Shown here: positions 26,270-35,714 of the stretch, in pieces
Numbering within the stretch: the first letter of the stretch is position 1
How the letters are laid out: each line of letters begins with the position of its first letter
Assembly (NCBI RefSeq): GCF_012927405.1
Contig: NZ_JABBGM010000012.1
Span: forward strand, 44,475-108,474
Direction: 5' to 3'
DNA from: Novosphingobium olei
GTDB lineage: Bacteria; Pseudomonadota; Alphaproteobacteria; Sphingomonadales; Sphingomonadaceae
Length of the DNA stretch: 64,000 nt
Notes under the pieces: model-generated
Seen by the model: the letters and a program-made list of their open reading frames with translations, nothing else
Told to the model about the DNA's origin: nothing
Databases searched by the model: none
Position numbers and translations under genes: made by a program

Positions 26270-27591
26270 GCGTTCCCGGCCTGATGATCGCGGCACCCGC
26301 GTCGGGCACCGGCAAGACCACGGTCATGCTCGGCCTGCTGCGCGCGCTGACGCAGGATGGCCTTGCCGTGCAACCGTTCAAGAGCGGGCCGGATTACATC
26401 GACCCCGCGTTCCACCGCGCCGCCTGCGGACGCGCCTCATTCAACCTTGACAGCTGGGCGATGGAACCGGCGCTGATCGACGCCATCACCACGCAGGCGA
26501 TAGGCGCTGACATGATCCTGGTCGAAGGCTCCATGGGCCTGTTCGACGGCGTCGCCCAACAAGGCGCTACCGGCAATGGCGCCAGCGCCGACGTTGCCAA
26601 GCGCATGGGCTGGCCGGTGGTGCTGGTGCTGAACGCGTCGGGACAGGCGCAGTCCGTCGCCGCCACCGCGCTCGGCTTTCGCAGCTTCGATCCTGCCCTG
26701 CGCATTGCCGGCGTGATCCTCAACCGCGTGGCCAGCCCCCGCCACGAAAGCCTGCTGCGCAAGGGGCTTGAGGCAATCGGTATGCCCGTGCTCGGCGCGC
26801 TGCCCCGGCGCACCGATCTTGCCCTGCCCGAACGCCATCTCGGGTTGGTGCAGGCGATGGAACACCCCGATCTGGAACGCGCGGTCGTCGATTACGCCAC
26901 TTTCCTGCGCGCCCATGTCGATCTCGCCGCGCTCCGGGCCGCAGCGCAAGCCATGCCCGCTGCGCCACGCGCCGGACGCCTGCCCGCCCCCCCGGCACAG
27001 CGCATCGCGGTCGCGCGCGACGCGGCGTTTTCCTTCCTCTATCCGCACCTTCTGGAAGGCTGGCGGCGTGCTGGCGCGCAGATCACGCCGTTCTCCCCGC
27101 TCGCCGATGAAGCACCGGCTGCCGATGCCGATCTCGTGTGGCTTCCGGGCGGCTATCCCGAACTGCACGCCGGAACGATCGCGGCCGCGTCCACCTTCCT
27201 TGCCGGCCTGCACCGCCATGCCGAAACGCGGCCCATCCACGGCGAATGCGGCGGATACATGGTGCTGGGCGAAGCGCTGGTGGACAAGGCAGGGACACGC
27301 CACCGCATGGCCGGCCTGCTCGGGCTGGAAACCAGTTATGCCCAGCGCCGGATGCACCTTGGCTATCGCCGTGCCGAACTGCTCGCCCCCGTCGCCGGCA
27401 TTCCGGCGGGCACCTGCCTGCGCGGGCACGAGTTCCATTATTCCACCATCCTCGCGCAGCACGATGCGCCGCTGGCCCGCGTCACCGACGCCAACGGCGA
27501 TCCGGTGGCCGAAACCGGATCGCGCCGGGGCCGGGTGACCGGAACCTTCTTTCACATGATTGCCCCCTCCGGTCCGGACATGGACGCATGA
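26266..27591 (+). CDS. cobB: Hydrogenobyrinic acid a,c-diamide synthase CobB
   Basis: 441 residues, four-base overlap with cobM. ATP- and glutamine-dependent amidation of ring carboxylates a and c. N-terminal P-loop ATPase (AAPASGTGKTTVMLGLL, residues 8-24; KSGPDYIDPAFH) and C-terminal class I glutaminase-like domain (WLPGGYPELHA; the Cys in HGECGGYMVLGE; HEFHYS). Placed before cobalt insertion in the aerobic route. Confidence 0.95.
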   Translation: MSVPGLMIAAPASGTGKTTVMLGLLRALTQDGLAVQPFKSGPDYIDPAFHRAACGRASFNLDSWAMEPALIDAITTQAIGADMILVEGSMGLFDGVAQQGATGNGASADVAKRMGWPVVLVLNASGQAQSVAATALGFRSFDPALRIAGVILNRVASPRHESLLRKGLEAIGMPVLGALPRRTDLALPERHLGLVQAMEHPDLERAVVDYATFLRAHVDLAALRAAAQAMPAAPRAGRLPAPPAQRIAVARDAAFSFLYPHLLEGWRRAGAQITPFSPLADEAPAADADLVWLPGGYPELHAGTIAAASTFLAGLHRHAETRPIHGECGGYMVLGEALVDKAGTRHRMAGLLGLETSYAQRRMHLGYRRAELLAPVAGIPAGTCLRGHEFHYSTILAQHDAPLARVTDANGDPVAETGSRRGRVTGTFFHMIAPSGPDMDA

Positions 27592-28355
27592 TCGAGCTCC
27601 ACCTGATCGGCATCGGCACCGGCAACCCCGATCACCTCACCGCGCAGGCAACGCGTGCCATGAACGAGGCGGACCTCATCCTGCTGCCGCGCAAGGGCAG
27701 TGCGAAGTCGGACTTTGCAGACCTGCGCCGCACGATCTGCGCGACCGTGTTGACCCGCCCGGTGCGGATCGTCGAATTCGACATGCCCCTGCGTGCCGCC
27801 GATGGCGACTATGCACAAGCCGTCAACGTCTGGCACGATGCCATCGCCACCGTCTGGCACGAGCAGATCGCCGCGCACTTGCCCAAGGGCGGGCGGCTTG
27901 CGCTGCTGGTCTGGGGCGATCCTTCGCTCTATGACAGCACGCTGCGCATTGCCGAACGGTTGCAAAGTGCCGGGCTGGAGGTGACCGTCAAGGTCGTCGC
28001 CGGCATTACCAGCATTCAGGCGCTGACCGCCGCCCATGCCATTCCGCTCAACCCACTGGCCGGCCCCGTCACCATCACCACGGGCCGTACGCTGCGCACA
28101 CACGGCTGGCCCGTCGATGCCGATACGATCGTGGTCATGCTCGACAGCGGCTGCGCCTTCGACGTGCTTGATCCGCGCGGCATCACGATCTGGTGGGGTG
28201 CCTATCTGGGCATGGACCATCAGGCGCTGGAGCATGGGGCGCTGGCAGCAGCTGCCCCGCGCATCGCCGCACGCAGGGCCGCCCTTCGCGCCCGCCACGG
28301 CTGGATCATGGATATCTATCTGATGCGAAAGGAACAGGTCGATGGAAGCCACTGA
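27588..28355 (+). CDS. cobF: Precorrin-6A synthase (deacetylating) CobF
   Basis: 255 residues, four-base overlap with cobB. C-1 methyltransferase releasing acetate, specific to the aerobic pathway. Motifs: LIGIGTGNPDHLTAQATRAM, ILLPRKGSAKSDFADLRR, LLVWGDPSLYDSTLRI and VVAGITSIQALTAAHAIPLN. Overlaps cobO by 14 bases. Confidence 0.94.
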   Translation: MIELHLIGIGTGNPDHLTAQATRAMNEADLILLPRKGSAKSDFADLRRTICATVLTRPVRIVEFDMPLRAADGDYAQAVNVWHDAIATVWHEQIAAHLPKGGRLALLVWGDPSLYDSTLRIAERLQSAGLEVTVKVVAGITSIQALTAAHAIPLNPLAGPVTITTGRTLRTHGWPVDADTIVVMLDSGCAFDVLDPRGITIWWGAYLGMDHQALEHGALAAAAPRIAARRAALRARHGWIMDIYLMRKEQVDGSH

Positions 28356-28971
28356 CGCACCGATGGCGGCAGAAGCCGCAGATGCGCGCCACGCGGACAA
28401 GATGCGCAAGAAGCAGGCCGCGCGCGATACGATCATGGCCAACAAGACGCAGGAAAAGGGCCTGCTGATCGTTCACACCGGCAAGGGCAAGGGCAAGACC
28501 AGCGCCGCGCTGGGCATGGTGGTGCGCGCCATCGGCCACGGCATGAAAGTGGGCGTGGTCCAATTCGTGAAAGGCGCGATGCTCACGGGCGAAAGGGCCG
28601 TGTTCGAGGCCTTTCCCGACAATGTCGAGTTCAAGCCCATGGGCGAAGGCTTCACCTGGAACACGCAGGACCGTGCGCGCGATATCGCCTCTGCCCGCAC
28701 CGCCTGGGACGAAGTGAAGCGCATGATCGCGGACCCGGCCTATCACATGGTGCTGGCCGACGAACTGAACATCGTGCTGCGCTATGATTATCTGCCGCTC
28801 GACGAAGTGCTCGAAGTCCTGACCACGAAGCCCGAGATGAAGCACGTGATCGTGACTGGCCGGAATGCGCCCGATGCGCTGATGGAGGCCGCCGATCTCG
28901 TCACCGAGATGACCATGGTGAAGCACCCGTTCCGATCAGGCGTGAAGGCGCAGGCGGGTATCGAGTTTTGA
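28342..28971 (+). CDS. cobO: Cob(I)yrinic acid a,c-diamide adenosyltransferase CobO
   Basis: 209 residues. CobA/CobO family; transfers the 5'-deoxyadenosyl group from ATP to Co(I). The P-loop HTGKGKGKTSAALGMVVRAIGHG (about residues 49-71), VQFVKGAM, LADELNIVLRY and VTGRNAPDALMEAADLVTEM are all present. The first 30 residues are an Ala/Lys-rich helical lead as in other proteobacterial CobO. Confidence 0.95.
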   Translation: MEATDAPMAAEAADARHADKMRKKQAARDTIMANKTQEKGLLIVHTGKGKGKTSAALGMVVRAIGHGMKVGVVQFVKGAMLTGERAVFEAFPDNVEFKPMGEGFTWNTQDRARDIASARTAWDEVKRMIADPAYHMVLADELNIVLRYDYLPLDEVLEVLTTKPEMKHVIVTGRNAPDALMEAADLVTEMTMVKHPFRSGVKAQAGIEF

Positions 28972-29615
28972 GCCAGCCCGCTCGCAAGTTCGATGCCGCA
29001 TTCGCGCAGGCGTTCGAGACGCTGCTGCGCTGGCGGCGCGATGTGCGGCATTTTGCGCCGCAGGCGGTTGCCGAGCAGGACATGGCCGATCTGCTGGCGC
29101 TGGCGGCGCTGGCTCCCTCGGTCGGCAATGCCCAGCCATGGCGCTTCGTGCGCGTGCGCACGCCAGCCTTGCGCGAGGCGCTGGCCGCCCATGTCGATGA
29201 CCAGAACGCGCTGGCCGCACGCGGCTACGCCGACCAGGCACGCCACGATGCCTATCGCGCACTCAAGCTGCACGGCCTGCGCGAAGCGCCCGAGATCTTG
29301 GCCGTATTCTGCGATGAACAGGCACGGGCGGGCCACCGCCTCGGCATCGCCACCATGCCCGAAATGCTCCGCTATTCCTGCGTTGCGGCCATCCAGACGC
29401 TGTGGCTGGCCGCGCGCATTCGCGGGATCGGCCTCGGCTGGGTCTCGATCCTCGATCCGCAGGTGGTGACCGCCATGCTGGACGTGCCGCCACGGTGGTC
29501 GCTGATCGCCCTGCTGTGCATCGGCTATCCCGACCAACCTTCAGAAACCCCCGAACTCGAACAACGCGGCTGGCAATCGCGCGAGCCTCTGGCCGATCGC
29601 CTGTTCGAGAGATGA
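28968..29615 (+). CDS. bluB: 5,6-dimethylbenzimidazole synthase BluB
   Basis: 215 residues from a TTG start that overlaps the cobO stop (TTGA). BluB is a nitroreductase-fold enzyme that breaks down FMNH2 with O2 to make the lower ligand of B12. Marks: RRDVRHFAPQAV, LAPSVGNAQPWRFVRV and GLGWVSILDPQVV. It is followed by 25 bases and then DUF1636; cobT, which uses the product, is next but one. Confidence 0.93.
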   Translation: MSQPARKFDAAFAQAFETLLRWRRDVRHFAPQAVAEQDMADLLALAALAPSVGNAQPWRFVRVRTPALREALAAHVDDQNALAARGYADQARHDAYRALKLHGLREAPEILAVFCDEQARAGHRLGIATMPEMLRYSCVAAIQTLWLAARIRGIGLGWVSILDPQVVTAMLDVPPRWSLIALLCIGYPDQPSETPELEQRGWQSREPLADRLFER

Positions 29616-29640
29616 CCCTTGCCCGAAGGAGCGTAATGCG

Positions 29641-30048
29641 ATGCTGATCCCCGCCGATGATGGCCCGGCCATCGTGGCCTGCAACACCTGCCGCCACTCC
29701 AAGGATGCCCAGAACGACGCGGACGGTCAGCGCGGCGGTGCCCTGCTGGTTGCCGCGCTGCGCGCCATGCAGCAAGCCGATCCGCGCTATGCCGGCATCG
29801 CGGTGCAGGAAATGCCGTGCCTGTTTTCCTGCACCGAGTTCTGCTCGGTCCACGTCCGCGCGCCGGGCAAACTCGGGTATGTGCTCGGCCGCTTCACCCC
29901 CGACGAGGAGGCCGCCACTGCCCTGCTCGATTATGCCGTGCTCCATGCGGCCAGCGAACACGGGCGCGTGCCGTTCAAGGAATGGCCCAAGGGCGTAAAG
30001 GGCCACTTCATCTGCCGCACCCCGCCCGCAGGGTTTGTTGCGCAATGA
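29641..30048 (+). CDS. DUF1636 family protein, putative Fe-S or metal protein
   Basis: 135 residues; ATG follows an AAGGAGCG site. The arrangement CNTCR near the N-terminus and PCLFSCTEFCSVH near residue 60 gives five Cys, like thin-fold (2Fe-2S) ferredoxin-like proteins. DUF1636 genes recur in alphaproteobacterial cobalamin clusters. The gene sits between bluB and cobT with a four-base overlap to cobT, so a role in lower-ligand handling or corrin redox chemistry is reasonable, but no activity is known to me. Confidence 0.85.
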   Translation: MLIPADDGPAIVACNTCRHSKDAQNDADGQRGGALLVAALRAMQQADPRYAGIAVQEMPCLFSCTEFCSVHVRAPGKLGYVLGRFTPDEEAATALLDYAVLHAASEHGRVPFKEWPKGVKGHFICRTPPAGFVAQ

Positions 30049-31061
30049 TCGGGTTTGCCTCGCCCGCCGCGTTCGAGGCCGCTTTGGCCAGCCTGCCCTC
30101 TGCCGATGCGGACGCCCTTGCGGCCGCCCGCGCCCGGCAGGGCCAACTGACCAAGCCACCGGGATCGCTGGGGCGGCTGGAAGACATCGCCGTGTTCATG
30201 GCCGGCTGGCAGGGCACGGCTCGCCCGGTGATCGAACGCGGTCGCACCGCGATCTTTGCGGGCAACCATGGCTTCGTGGCCCACGGCGTCAGCGCCTTTC
30301 CCGCCAGCGTGACCGAGGCCATGGTCACCAATTTCGAAGCTGGCGGCGCGGCGATCAATGCGCTGGCCGACGCGGCCGGGCTGGATCTCAGGATCGTCGC
30401 GCTCGACCTCGATCGCCCCACCGCCGATTTCACCACTGCCCCCGCGATGGACGAGGACGAATGCCTTGCCGCGCTGTCGGCCGGGGCAGGCGTCGTGACG
30501 CCCGATCTCCAGATCCTGACCGTGGGGGAAATGGGCATTGGCAATACCACGGCCGCCGCGGCGCTTTCCGCCCGCAGCTTTGGCGGCAGCGTGGCCGAAT
30601 GGGTCGGCCCCGGCACGGGTGTCGACAGTGCCGGCCTTGCCCGAAAGGTTGCCGTGATCGAACAGGCGCTTGCCCTGCATCACTCCGCGCCTGCCTCGCC
30701 GTTCGAAACGCTGCGCAGGCTTGGCGGGCGGGAGATCGCGGCCATTGCAGGTGCGGTGCTGAAGGCGCGCCAGTTGCGCATCCCCGTGGTGCTTGATGGC
30801 TTCATCACCTGTGCGGCGATTGCGCCGCTGGCCGCCAAGGTTCCGGCGATCACCGATCATTGCCTTGCCGGGCATTGCTCGGCCGAACCCGGCCATGTCC
30901 GCCTGCTTCGCCACCTTGGCCTGTCTCCCTTGCTGAGCCTTGGGATGCGGCTGGGCGAAGGCAGCGGCGCAGCGCTCGCCGTGTCGGTGATCCGCGCAGC
31001 GCTTGCCACGCACGCGCAGATGGCCACCTTTGCCGAAGCGGGCGTGGCCGACAGGCTGTGA
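30045..31061 (+). CDS. cobT: Nicotinate-nucleotide:dimethylbenzimidazole phosphoribosyltransferase
   Basis: 338 residues (CobU in Pseudomonas naming). Makes alpha-ribazole 5'-phosphate. Marks: TKPPGSLGRLEDIAV, FAGNHGFVAHGVSAFP, GEMGIGNTTAAAAL, WVGPGTGVD and the catalytic Glu305 in LGEGSGAALA. The name must not be confused with the cobaltochelatase subunit also called CobT, which is absent here. Confidence 0.95.
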   Translation: MIGFASPAAFEAALASLPSADADALAAARARQGQLTKPPGSLGRLEDIAVFMAGWQGTARPVIERGRTAIFAGNHGFVAHGVSAFPASVTEAMVTNFEAGGAAINALADAAGLDLRIVALDLDRPTADFTTAPAMDEDECLAALSAGAGVVTPDLQILTVGEMGIGNTTAAAALSARSFGGSVAEWVGPGTGVDSAGLARKVAVIEQALALHHSAPASPFETLRRLGGREIAAIAGAVLKARQLRIPVVLDGFITCAAIAPLAAKVPAITDHCLAGHCSAEPGHVRLLRHLGLSPLLSLGMRLGEGSGAALAVSVIRAALATHAQMATFAEAGVADRL

Positions 31062-31624
31062 GCGCGTTTCACCTCCACCTGATGCGGCATGGCGCCCCCG
31101 AAACATCCGGACTTCTGCTGGGCCATACCGACATGCCCGCCAGTCTGGCCGGTATTGCGGCCTGCGTGCAGCAAGTCACCGACCTGTCCTTCGGCACGGT
31201 AGTCGCGTCCGACCTGCAACGCTGCGCGGTAACGGCGGACGGAATCGCCGGTTCGCGCGCCTTGCCGGTCACGCGCGATCCACGCTGGCGCGAGCTGGAT
31301 TTCGGGGCCTGGGACGGGCTGAACCCGGCGCGCGCGGACAGCACAGCGCTCGCCCGGTTCTGGAACGATCCCGAAGCCGATCCGCCACCGGGCGGCGAAC
31401 GCTGGTCCTCGCTGGTCGCCCGCGTCGATGCCGCGCTTGGCAGTATCGCGGGCGATACGCTGGTCGTCACGCACGGCGGCGCTATCCGCGCGGCGATGGC
31501 TTGCCTGTTCGGCTTCGAGCAGCGCCATCTCTGGGCGTTCGACCTGCCCTATGCCTGCGTCGTCAGCCTGCGCCTGTGGCCCGGCACGCCGCGCATCGCG
31601 CAGATCGTGGGGCTGTGGCCATGA
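31058..31624 (+). CDS. cobC: Histidine phosphatase, alpha-ribazole phosphatase CobC type
   Basis: 188 residues from a GTG overlapping the cobT stop (GTGA). Phosphoglycerate-mutase-like fold: catalytic LMRHGAPE at residues 8-15 and VVTHGGAIRAAM near residue 130. In context it should remove phosphate from alpha-ribazole phosphate or adenosylcobalamin phosphate in nucleotide-loop assembly. Confidence 0.88.
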   Translation: MSAFHLHLMRHGAPETSGLLLGHTDMPASLAGIAACVQQVTDLSFGTVVASDLQRCAVTADGIAGSRALPVTRDPRWRELDFGAWDGLNPARADSTALARFWNDPEADPPPGGERWSSLVARVDAALGSIAGDTLVVTHGGAIRAAMACLFGFEQRHLWAFDLPYACVVSLRLWPGTPRIAQIVGLWP

Positions 31625-32337
31625 AGGGCCTGTGCATCGCGGTGCAGTTCCTTACCCGCCTGCCCGCGCCGTCGGTGTCTGTCTCGAACGACGCGTTCGG
31701 CGCATCGATGCGGTGGTTCCCGGTGGTCGGGTTGATCGTCGGCGGGATTGTTGCCGCGGCGGGATGGGCCGGGGCGCATGTCGACAGCTGGACCGGCGCG
31801 CTGGCCGCACTCGCGGCATGGATTCTGGTCACAGGCGCGCTGCACCTGGACGGGCTGGGCGACATGGCCGATGCCAGCGGCGCCGCGCACAAGGATCGCG
31901 ACCGGCTCCGCGCCGTGCTGGCCGATCCCCATGTGGGCAGCTTCGGCGTGACCGCCATCACGCTGCAATTGCTGGCCAAGCTGGTGCTGCTGCACGCGCT
32001 GATCGACCACCGCCAGATCGCTGCGCTCGTGCTCGTGCCTTTCGCCGCGCGCATCGCCCCGTTGTTCTGGACCCGCTGGATCGCTCCGTTGCATCAGGGG
32101 CTTGGGGCACGCTTTGCAGGGGCCATCCGCCCGACAGACATCGCCTTCTGGACGCTCGCGCTGCTGGCAACCGCATGGTTCCACCCGGCCCTGCTGGCCA
32201 TCGTTCCTGTCATCGTGCTGTGGGGCCGCTGGATAACCCGGCGCATCGGCGGCATTTCCGGGGACGGCCATGGCGCGGGCATCGAACTGATCGAAACCGC
32301 GCTGCTGCTGGGCCTCTGCGTGGAGACCGCATTGTGA
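31621..32337 (+). CDS. cobS: Adenosylcobinamide-GDP ribazoletransferase (cobalamin synthase)
   Basis: 238 residues, integral membrane enzyme with about six hydrophobic segments (CobV in Pseudomonas naming). Joins adenosylcobinamide-GDP with alpha-ribazole. The acidic signature is ALHLDGLGDMADASGA (about residues 73-88), with GISGDGHGAGIEL near the C-terminus. Confidence 0.93.
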   Translation: MKGLCIAVQFLTRLPAPSVSVSNDAFGASMRWFPVVGLIVGGIVAAAGWAGAHVDSWTGALAALAAWILVTGALHLDGLGDMADASGAAHKDRDRLRAVLADPHVGSFGVTAITLQLLAKLVLLHALIDHRQIAALVLVPFAARIAPLFWTRWIAPLHQGLGARFAGAIRPTDIAFWTLALLATAWFHPALLAIVPVIVLWGRWITRRIGGISGDGHGAGIELIETALLLGLCVETAL

Positions 32338-33317
32338 CCTCGCCCCGCTGGACATGGCATGGCGGCGGCATCGCTGCGGCCCGAGCCCACTTCGGAGGAG
32401 AGGACTGGCTGGACCTTTCCACCGGCATCAACCCCCACGCCTGGCCGCACGCCAACGCCGTGCCCGTCGATTGGCGCGCCCTGCCAGGCGAAGACGACGT
32501 GGCGGCGCTCGAACGCGCTGCTGCCGCCCACTTCGGCTGCGATGCAGGCAGCGTCTGCGCCGTCCCGGGGACCGAAGTGGGCTTGCGCCTTGCAGGCGAA
32601 CTGCTCGATGGCCGGGCCTGCCACGTCACGCCCACCTATCGCACGCATACCGAGATGGTGACCGGCAGCAGGCCCATCGCTATCGACACGCTGGATCAGG
32701 CAGACGGCTCAACGCTGATCCTCGCCAACCCGAACAACCCCGATGGGCGTCTGCTCAGCCGTGACCAAATCGACGATCTGCTGGCACGACGCGGCGCGAA
32801 CGGCTGGCTTGTGCTGGATGAAGCCTTTGCCGATTGCCACCCCAACCACACCGTCGCCGACCGGGTCAGCGACGAGCAGCGCCTGCTCGTCTTCCGCTCG
32901 TTCGGCAAGTTCTTCGGGCTGGCCGGCGTGCGGCTCGGGTTCGTGATCGGGCCGCGCCAGATCATCGACGACCTGCGCAGGCGGCTGGGGGCCTGGCCGG
33001 TCTCCGCCGCTGCCATCGCGATCGGCACGGCGGCTTACGCCGATCGTGCGTGGACGGCCATGATGCGCCGCAGGCTGGAGGCCGAGGCAGCCCGACTGGA
33101 CGCCGAACTGCATAGGCGCGGGTATCGCGTGATCGGCGCCTGCCCGCTGTTCCGCCTGATCGAATGTGCCGATGGCGCGGCCCTGTTCGACCATCTGGCC
33201 ATGCGGGCCATCCTCACCCGCCCCTTTGTCCACCAACCGCAGTGGTTGCGGGTGGGGCTGCCGGACAGCGAAGAGAGACTTGCCCGCTTCATCTCCGCCC
33301 TGCCCGACCATGGCTGA
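32334..33317 (+). CDS. cobD: PLP enzyme, threonine-phosphate decarboxylase-like (CobD/CobC)
   Basis: 327 residues from a GTG overlapping the cobS stop. Class I aminotransferase fold with LDLSTGINPHAWP, LANPNNPDGRLLS, VLDEAFAD and the PLP lysine in FRSFGKFFGLAGVRLGF. Expected to supply (R)-1-amino-2-propanol phosphate for the CbiB step. Called CobC in Pseudomonas and CobD in enterics. Confidence 0.92.
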   Translation: MTSPRWTWHGGGIAAARAHFGGEDWLDLSTGINPHAWPHANAVPVDWRALPGEDDVAALERAAAAHFGCDAGSVCAVPGTEVGLRLAGELLDGRACHVTPTYRTHTEMVTGSRPIAIDTLDQADGSTLILANPNNPDGRLLSRDQIDDLLARRGANGWLVLDEAFADCHPNHTVADRVSDEQRLLVFRSFGKFFGLAGVRLGFVIGPRQIIDDLRRRLGAWPVSAAAIAIGTAAYADRAWTAMMRRRLEAEAARLDAELHRRGYRVIGACPLFRLIECADGAALFDHLAMRAILTRPFVHQPQWLRVGLPDSEERLARFISALPDHG

Positions 33318-34251
33318 ACCCGTCGTTCTTCTTGCCCTTGCCCTCGATGCGGCGATCGGCTGGCCTGATCGGCTCTATCGACGGCTGGGTCACCCGGTCG
33401 GCGGCTTTGCCCGGATCATCCAGAGTTGCGAGCGCGCCTGGAACCGCCCGGCGTTGCCCCCGCCGCTACGGCGATTGCTCGGGGTACTGACGGTGGTGAT
33501 CCTCATCGCCATTCCGGTCGGGATGGCACTCGCGATGCAGGCGCTTTTGCTCAAGATTTTCGGGTCGCTTGCATGGATCGCCGAGGCCGTGCTCGCCTGG
33601 CCTGCGCTGGCACAGCGCAGCCTGTTCGATCATGTCCGCCCGGTGGCCGTGGCCCTTGAGGCCGGCGACCTTCCCGCGGCCCGCCGTGCCGTTGCCATGA
33701 TCGTCGGGCGTGATACCGCCGAGCTCGATGCAGCGGGCGTGGCGCGGGCCGCGATCGAAAGCCTTGCCGAAAGCTTTTGCGACGGGATTGCCGCCCCGCT
33801 GTTCTGGCTGGTCGTGGGCGGCCTGCCGGGGATTTGGGCCTACAAGGCGATCAACACCGCCGACAGCCTGATTGGGCATCGTGAGGAGCGCTGGCGCGCC
33901 TTCGGCTGGGCCGCTGCACGCACCGACGACCTGGCGAACCTGTTGCCCGCGCGGATCGGCGCCGTGATCATCTGCCTTGCAGGACGCGGCGGATGGTCGA
34001 CGATGTGGCGCGATCATGGCCGTCATTCGTCGCCCAACGCCGGCTGGACCGAAGCGGCCATGGCCGGCGCCCTGCACGTGCGGCTGGCTGGACTGGTCGT
34101 CTACGATGGAGTGGCCCATGCGAAGCCGTGGATCGGCGAAGGCCCGCCCGACGCGACGGCGGCGGATATCCGCCGCGCGCTCGTAATCTACGTTCGCGCC
34201 TGCCTCCTGCTGGGCGTAACGGCTACCGCGTTTGCATGGAGAGGATGGTGA
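33310..34251 (+). CDS. cbiB: Adenosylcobinamide-phosphate synthase CbiB
   Basis: 313 residues; start ATG overlaps cobD by eight bases (the longer frame from 33166 is a shadow). Membrane protein attaching aminopropanol phosphate to adenosylcobyric acid. Family marks: LALDAAIGWPDRLYRRLGHPVG at the N-terminus, ARAAIESLAESFCDGIAAPLFW, YKAINTADSLIGHREERW and GRHSSPNAGWTEAAMAGAL. Confidence 0.94.
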   Translation: MAEPVVLLALALDAAIGWPDRLYRRLGHPVGGFARIIQSCERAWNRPALPPPLRRLLGVLTVVILIAIPVGMALAMQALLLKIFGSLAWIAEAVLAWPALAQRSLFDHVRPVAVALEAGDLPAARRAVAMIVGRDTAELDAAGVARAAIESLAESFCDGIAAPLFWLVVGGLPGIWAYKAINTADSLIGHREERWRAFGWAAARTDDLANLLPARIGAVIICLAGRGGWSTMWRDHGRHSSPNAGWTEAAMAGALHVRLAGLVVYDGVAHAKPWIGEGPPDATAADIRRALVIYVRACLLLGVTATAFAWRGW

Positions 34252-35714
34252 TGGGCGCACTGATGCTGCAAGGTACCGGGTCCGATGTCGGCAAATCGGT
34301 GCTGGTCGCCGGGCTGTGCCGCGCGTTTGCCAATCGCGGCCTTGCCGTGCGCCCGTTCAAGCCGCAGAACATGTCGAACAATGCTGCCGTCACGGTCGAC
34401 GGCGGAGAGATCGGCCGAGCGCAGGCCTTGCAGGCCATGGCCTGCCGGGTTGAGCCTCATACGGACATGAATCCCGTCCTGCTCAAGCCGCAGGCGGACC
34501 ACACCTCGCAACTCGTGGTGCATGGGCGAGTGCGCGGAACGATGGGCGGCGGGAATTTCCGCACCGCGCGCGCCGCGCTCCTGCCCGATGTGCTGGAAAG
34601 CTGGCAACGCCTGCGCGCGCAATGCGATCTTGTGCTGGTCGAAGGCGCAGGATCCCCGGCCGAGATCAACCTGCGCACAGGCGATATCGCCAACATGGGC
34701 TTTGCGCGCGCCGCAGGCGTGCCAGTGGTGCTGGTGGGCGATATCGACCGTGGCGGGGTGATCGCGGCGGTGGTCGGCACCCGCACCGTGATCGATCCTG
34801 CCGATGCAGCGATGATCCGGGGCTTCATCATCAACAAGTTTCGGGGCGATCCCGCGCTGTTCACGGACGGCTATCACCAGATCGAGCAACTTTCGGGCTG
34901 GCGCGGCTATGGCGTGGTTCCGTGGCTCGCCGCCAGCGCGCGCCTGCCCAGCGAAGATGCCGTCGTGCTCGAACGCCATGCGCGCGATGGCATGGGCACG
35001 CTGAAGATTGCCTGCCCGATCCTGCCGCGCATCGCCAATTTCGACGATCTCGATCCCCTGAAGGCCGAAAGCGGGGTCACGGTCGTCATGGTACCGCCCG
35101 GCCATCCCACCCCCGCCGATTGCGCGCTGATCGTCTTGCCCGGTTCGAAGGCGACCATCGCGGACATGGTCGCCCTGCGCGAACAGGGATGGGACATCGA
35201 CATCCTGGCCCATCACCGGCGCGGGGGACGCGTGCTCGGCATCTGCGGCGGCTATCAGATGCTGGGCCGCCGCATCCGCGATCCACATGGCATCGAAGGC
35301 CCGCTGGCGGAAATCGACGGGCTGGGCCTGCTCGATGTCGAAACCGAGCTTACCCCGCACAAGGCTTTGCGGCGCGTCCAGGGGACCGCGCTGGAACAGC
35401 CGTTCGAAGGCTTCGAGATGCACATGGGCGAAACGGCCGGTGCCGGATGCATGCGCCCCTTCGCAATGCTCGACGGTCACCGTGCCGATGGTGCCATCAG
35501 TGCCAACGGGCAAGTCATGGGCAGCTATGTCCACGGCGCGCTGGCCAGCACGCCCCTGCGCACGGCACTGCTCGCCGCACTCAGCATCCAGTCCGATGGT
35601 TTCGACCACGCCGCCGCGGTGGACGCCGCGCTCGATTCGATCGCGCACGATCTCGAAACCCACCTCGACGTCGATGCCCTGCTGGCGCTCGCGCAGGGAG
35701 GCGCCGTTGCCTAG
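34251..35714 (+). CDS. cobQ: Cobyric acid synthase CobQ
   Basis: 487 residues from the ATG sharing a base with the cbiB stop; GGAGAGG lies about eight bases before it, and an ATG at 34236 or 34245 is less likely because homologues begin just at ALMLQGTGSDVGKS. Glutamine amidotransferase adding four amides (b, d, e, g). P-loop at residues 6-16, RPFKPQNMSNNAAVT, VEGAGSPAEINL, and the class I amidotransferase Cys in LGICGGYQMLG, with SYVHG near the end. Confidence 0.95.
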   Translation: MGALMLQGTGSDVGKSVLVAGLCRAFANRGLAVRPFKPQNMSNNAAVTVDGGEIGRAQALQAMACRVEPHTDMNPVLLKPQADHTSQLVVHGRVRGTMGGGNFRTARAALLPDVLESWQRLRAQCDLVLVEGAGSPAEINLRTGDIANMGFARAAGVPVVLVGDIDRGGVIAAVVGTRTVIDPADAAMIRGFIINKFRGDPALFTDGYHQIEQLSGWRGYGVVPWLAASARLPSEDAVVLERHARDGMGTLKIACPILPRIANFDDLDPLKAESGVTVVMVPPGHPTPADCALIVLPGSKATIADMVALREQGWDIDILAHHRRGGRVLGICGGYQMLGRRIRDPHGIEGPLAEIDGLGLLDVETELTPHKALRRVQGTALEQPFEGFEMHMGETAGAGCMRPFAMLDGHRADGAISANGQVMGSYVHGALASTPLRTALLAALSIQSDGFDHAAAVDAALDSIAHDLETHLDVDALLALAQGGAVA

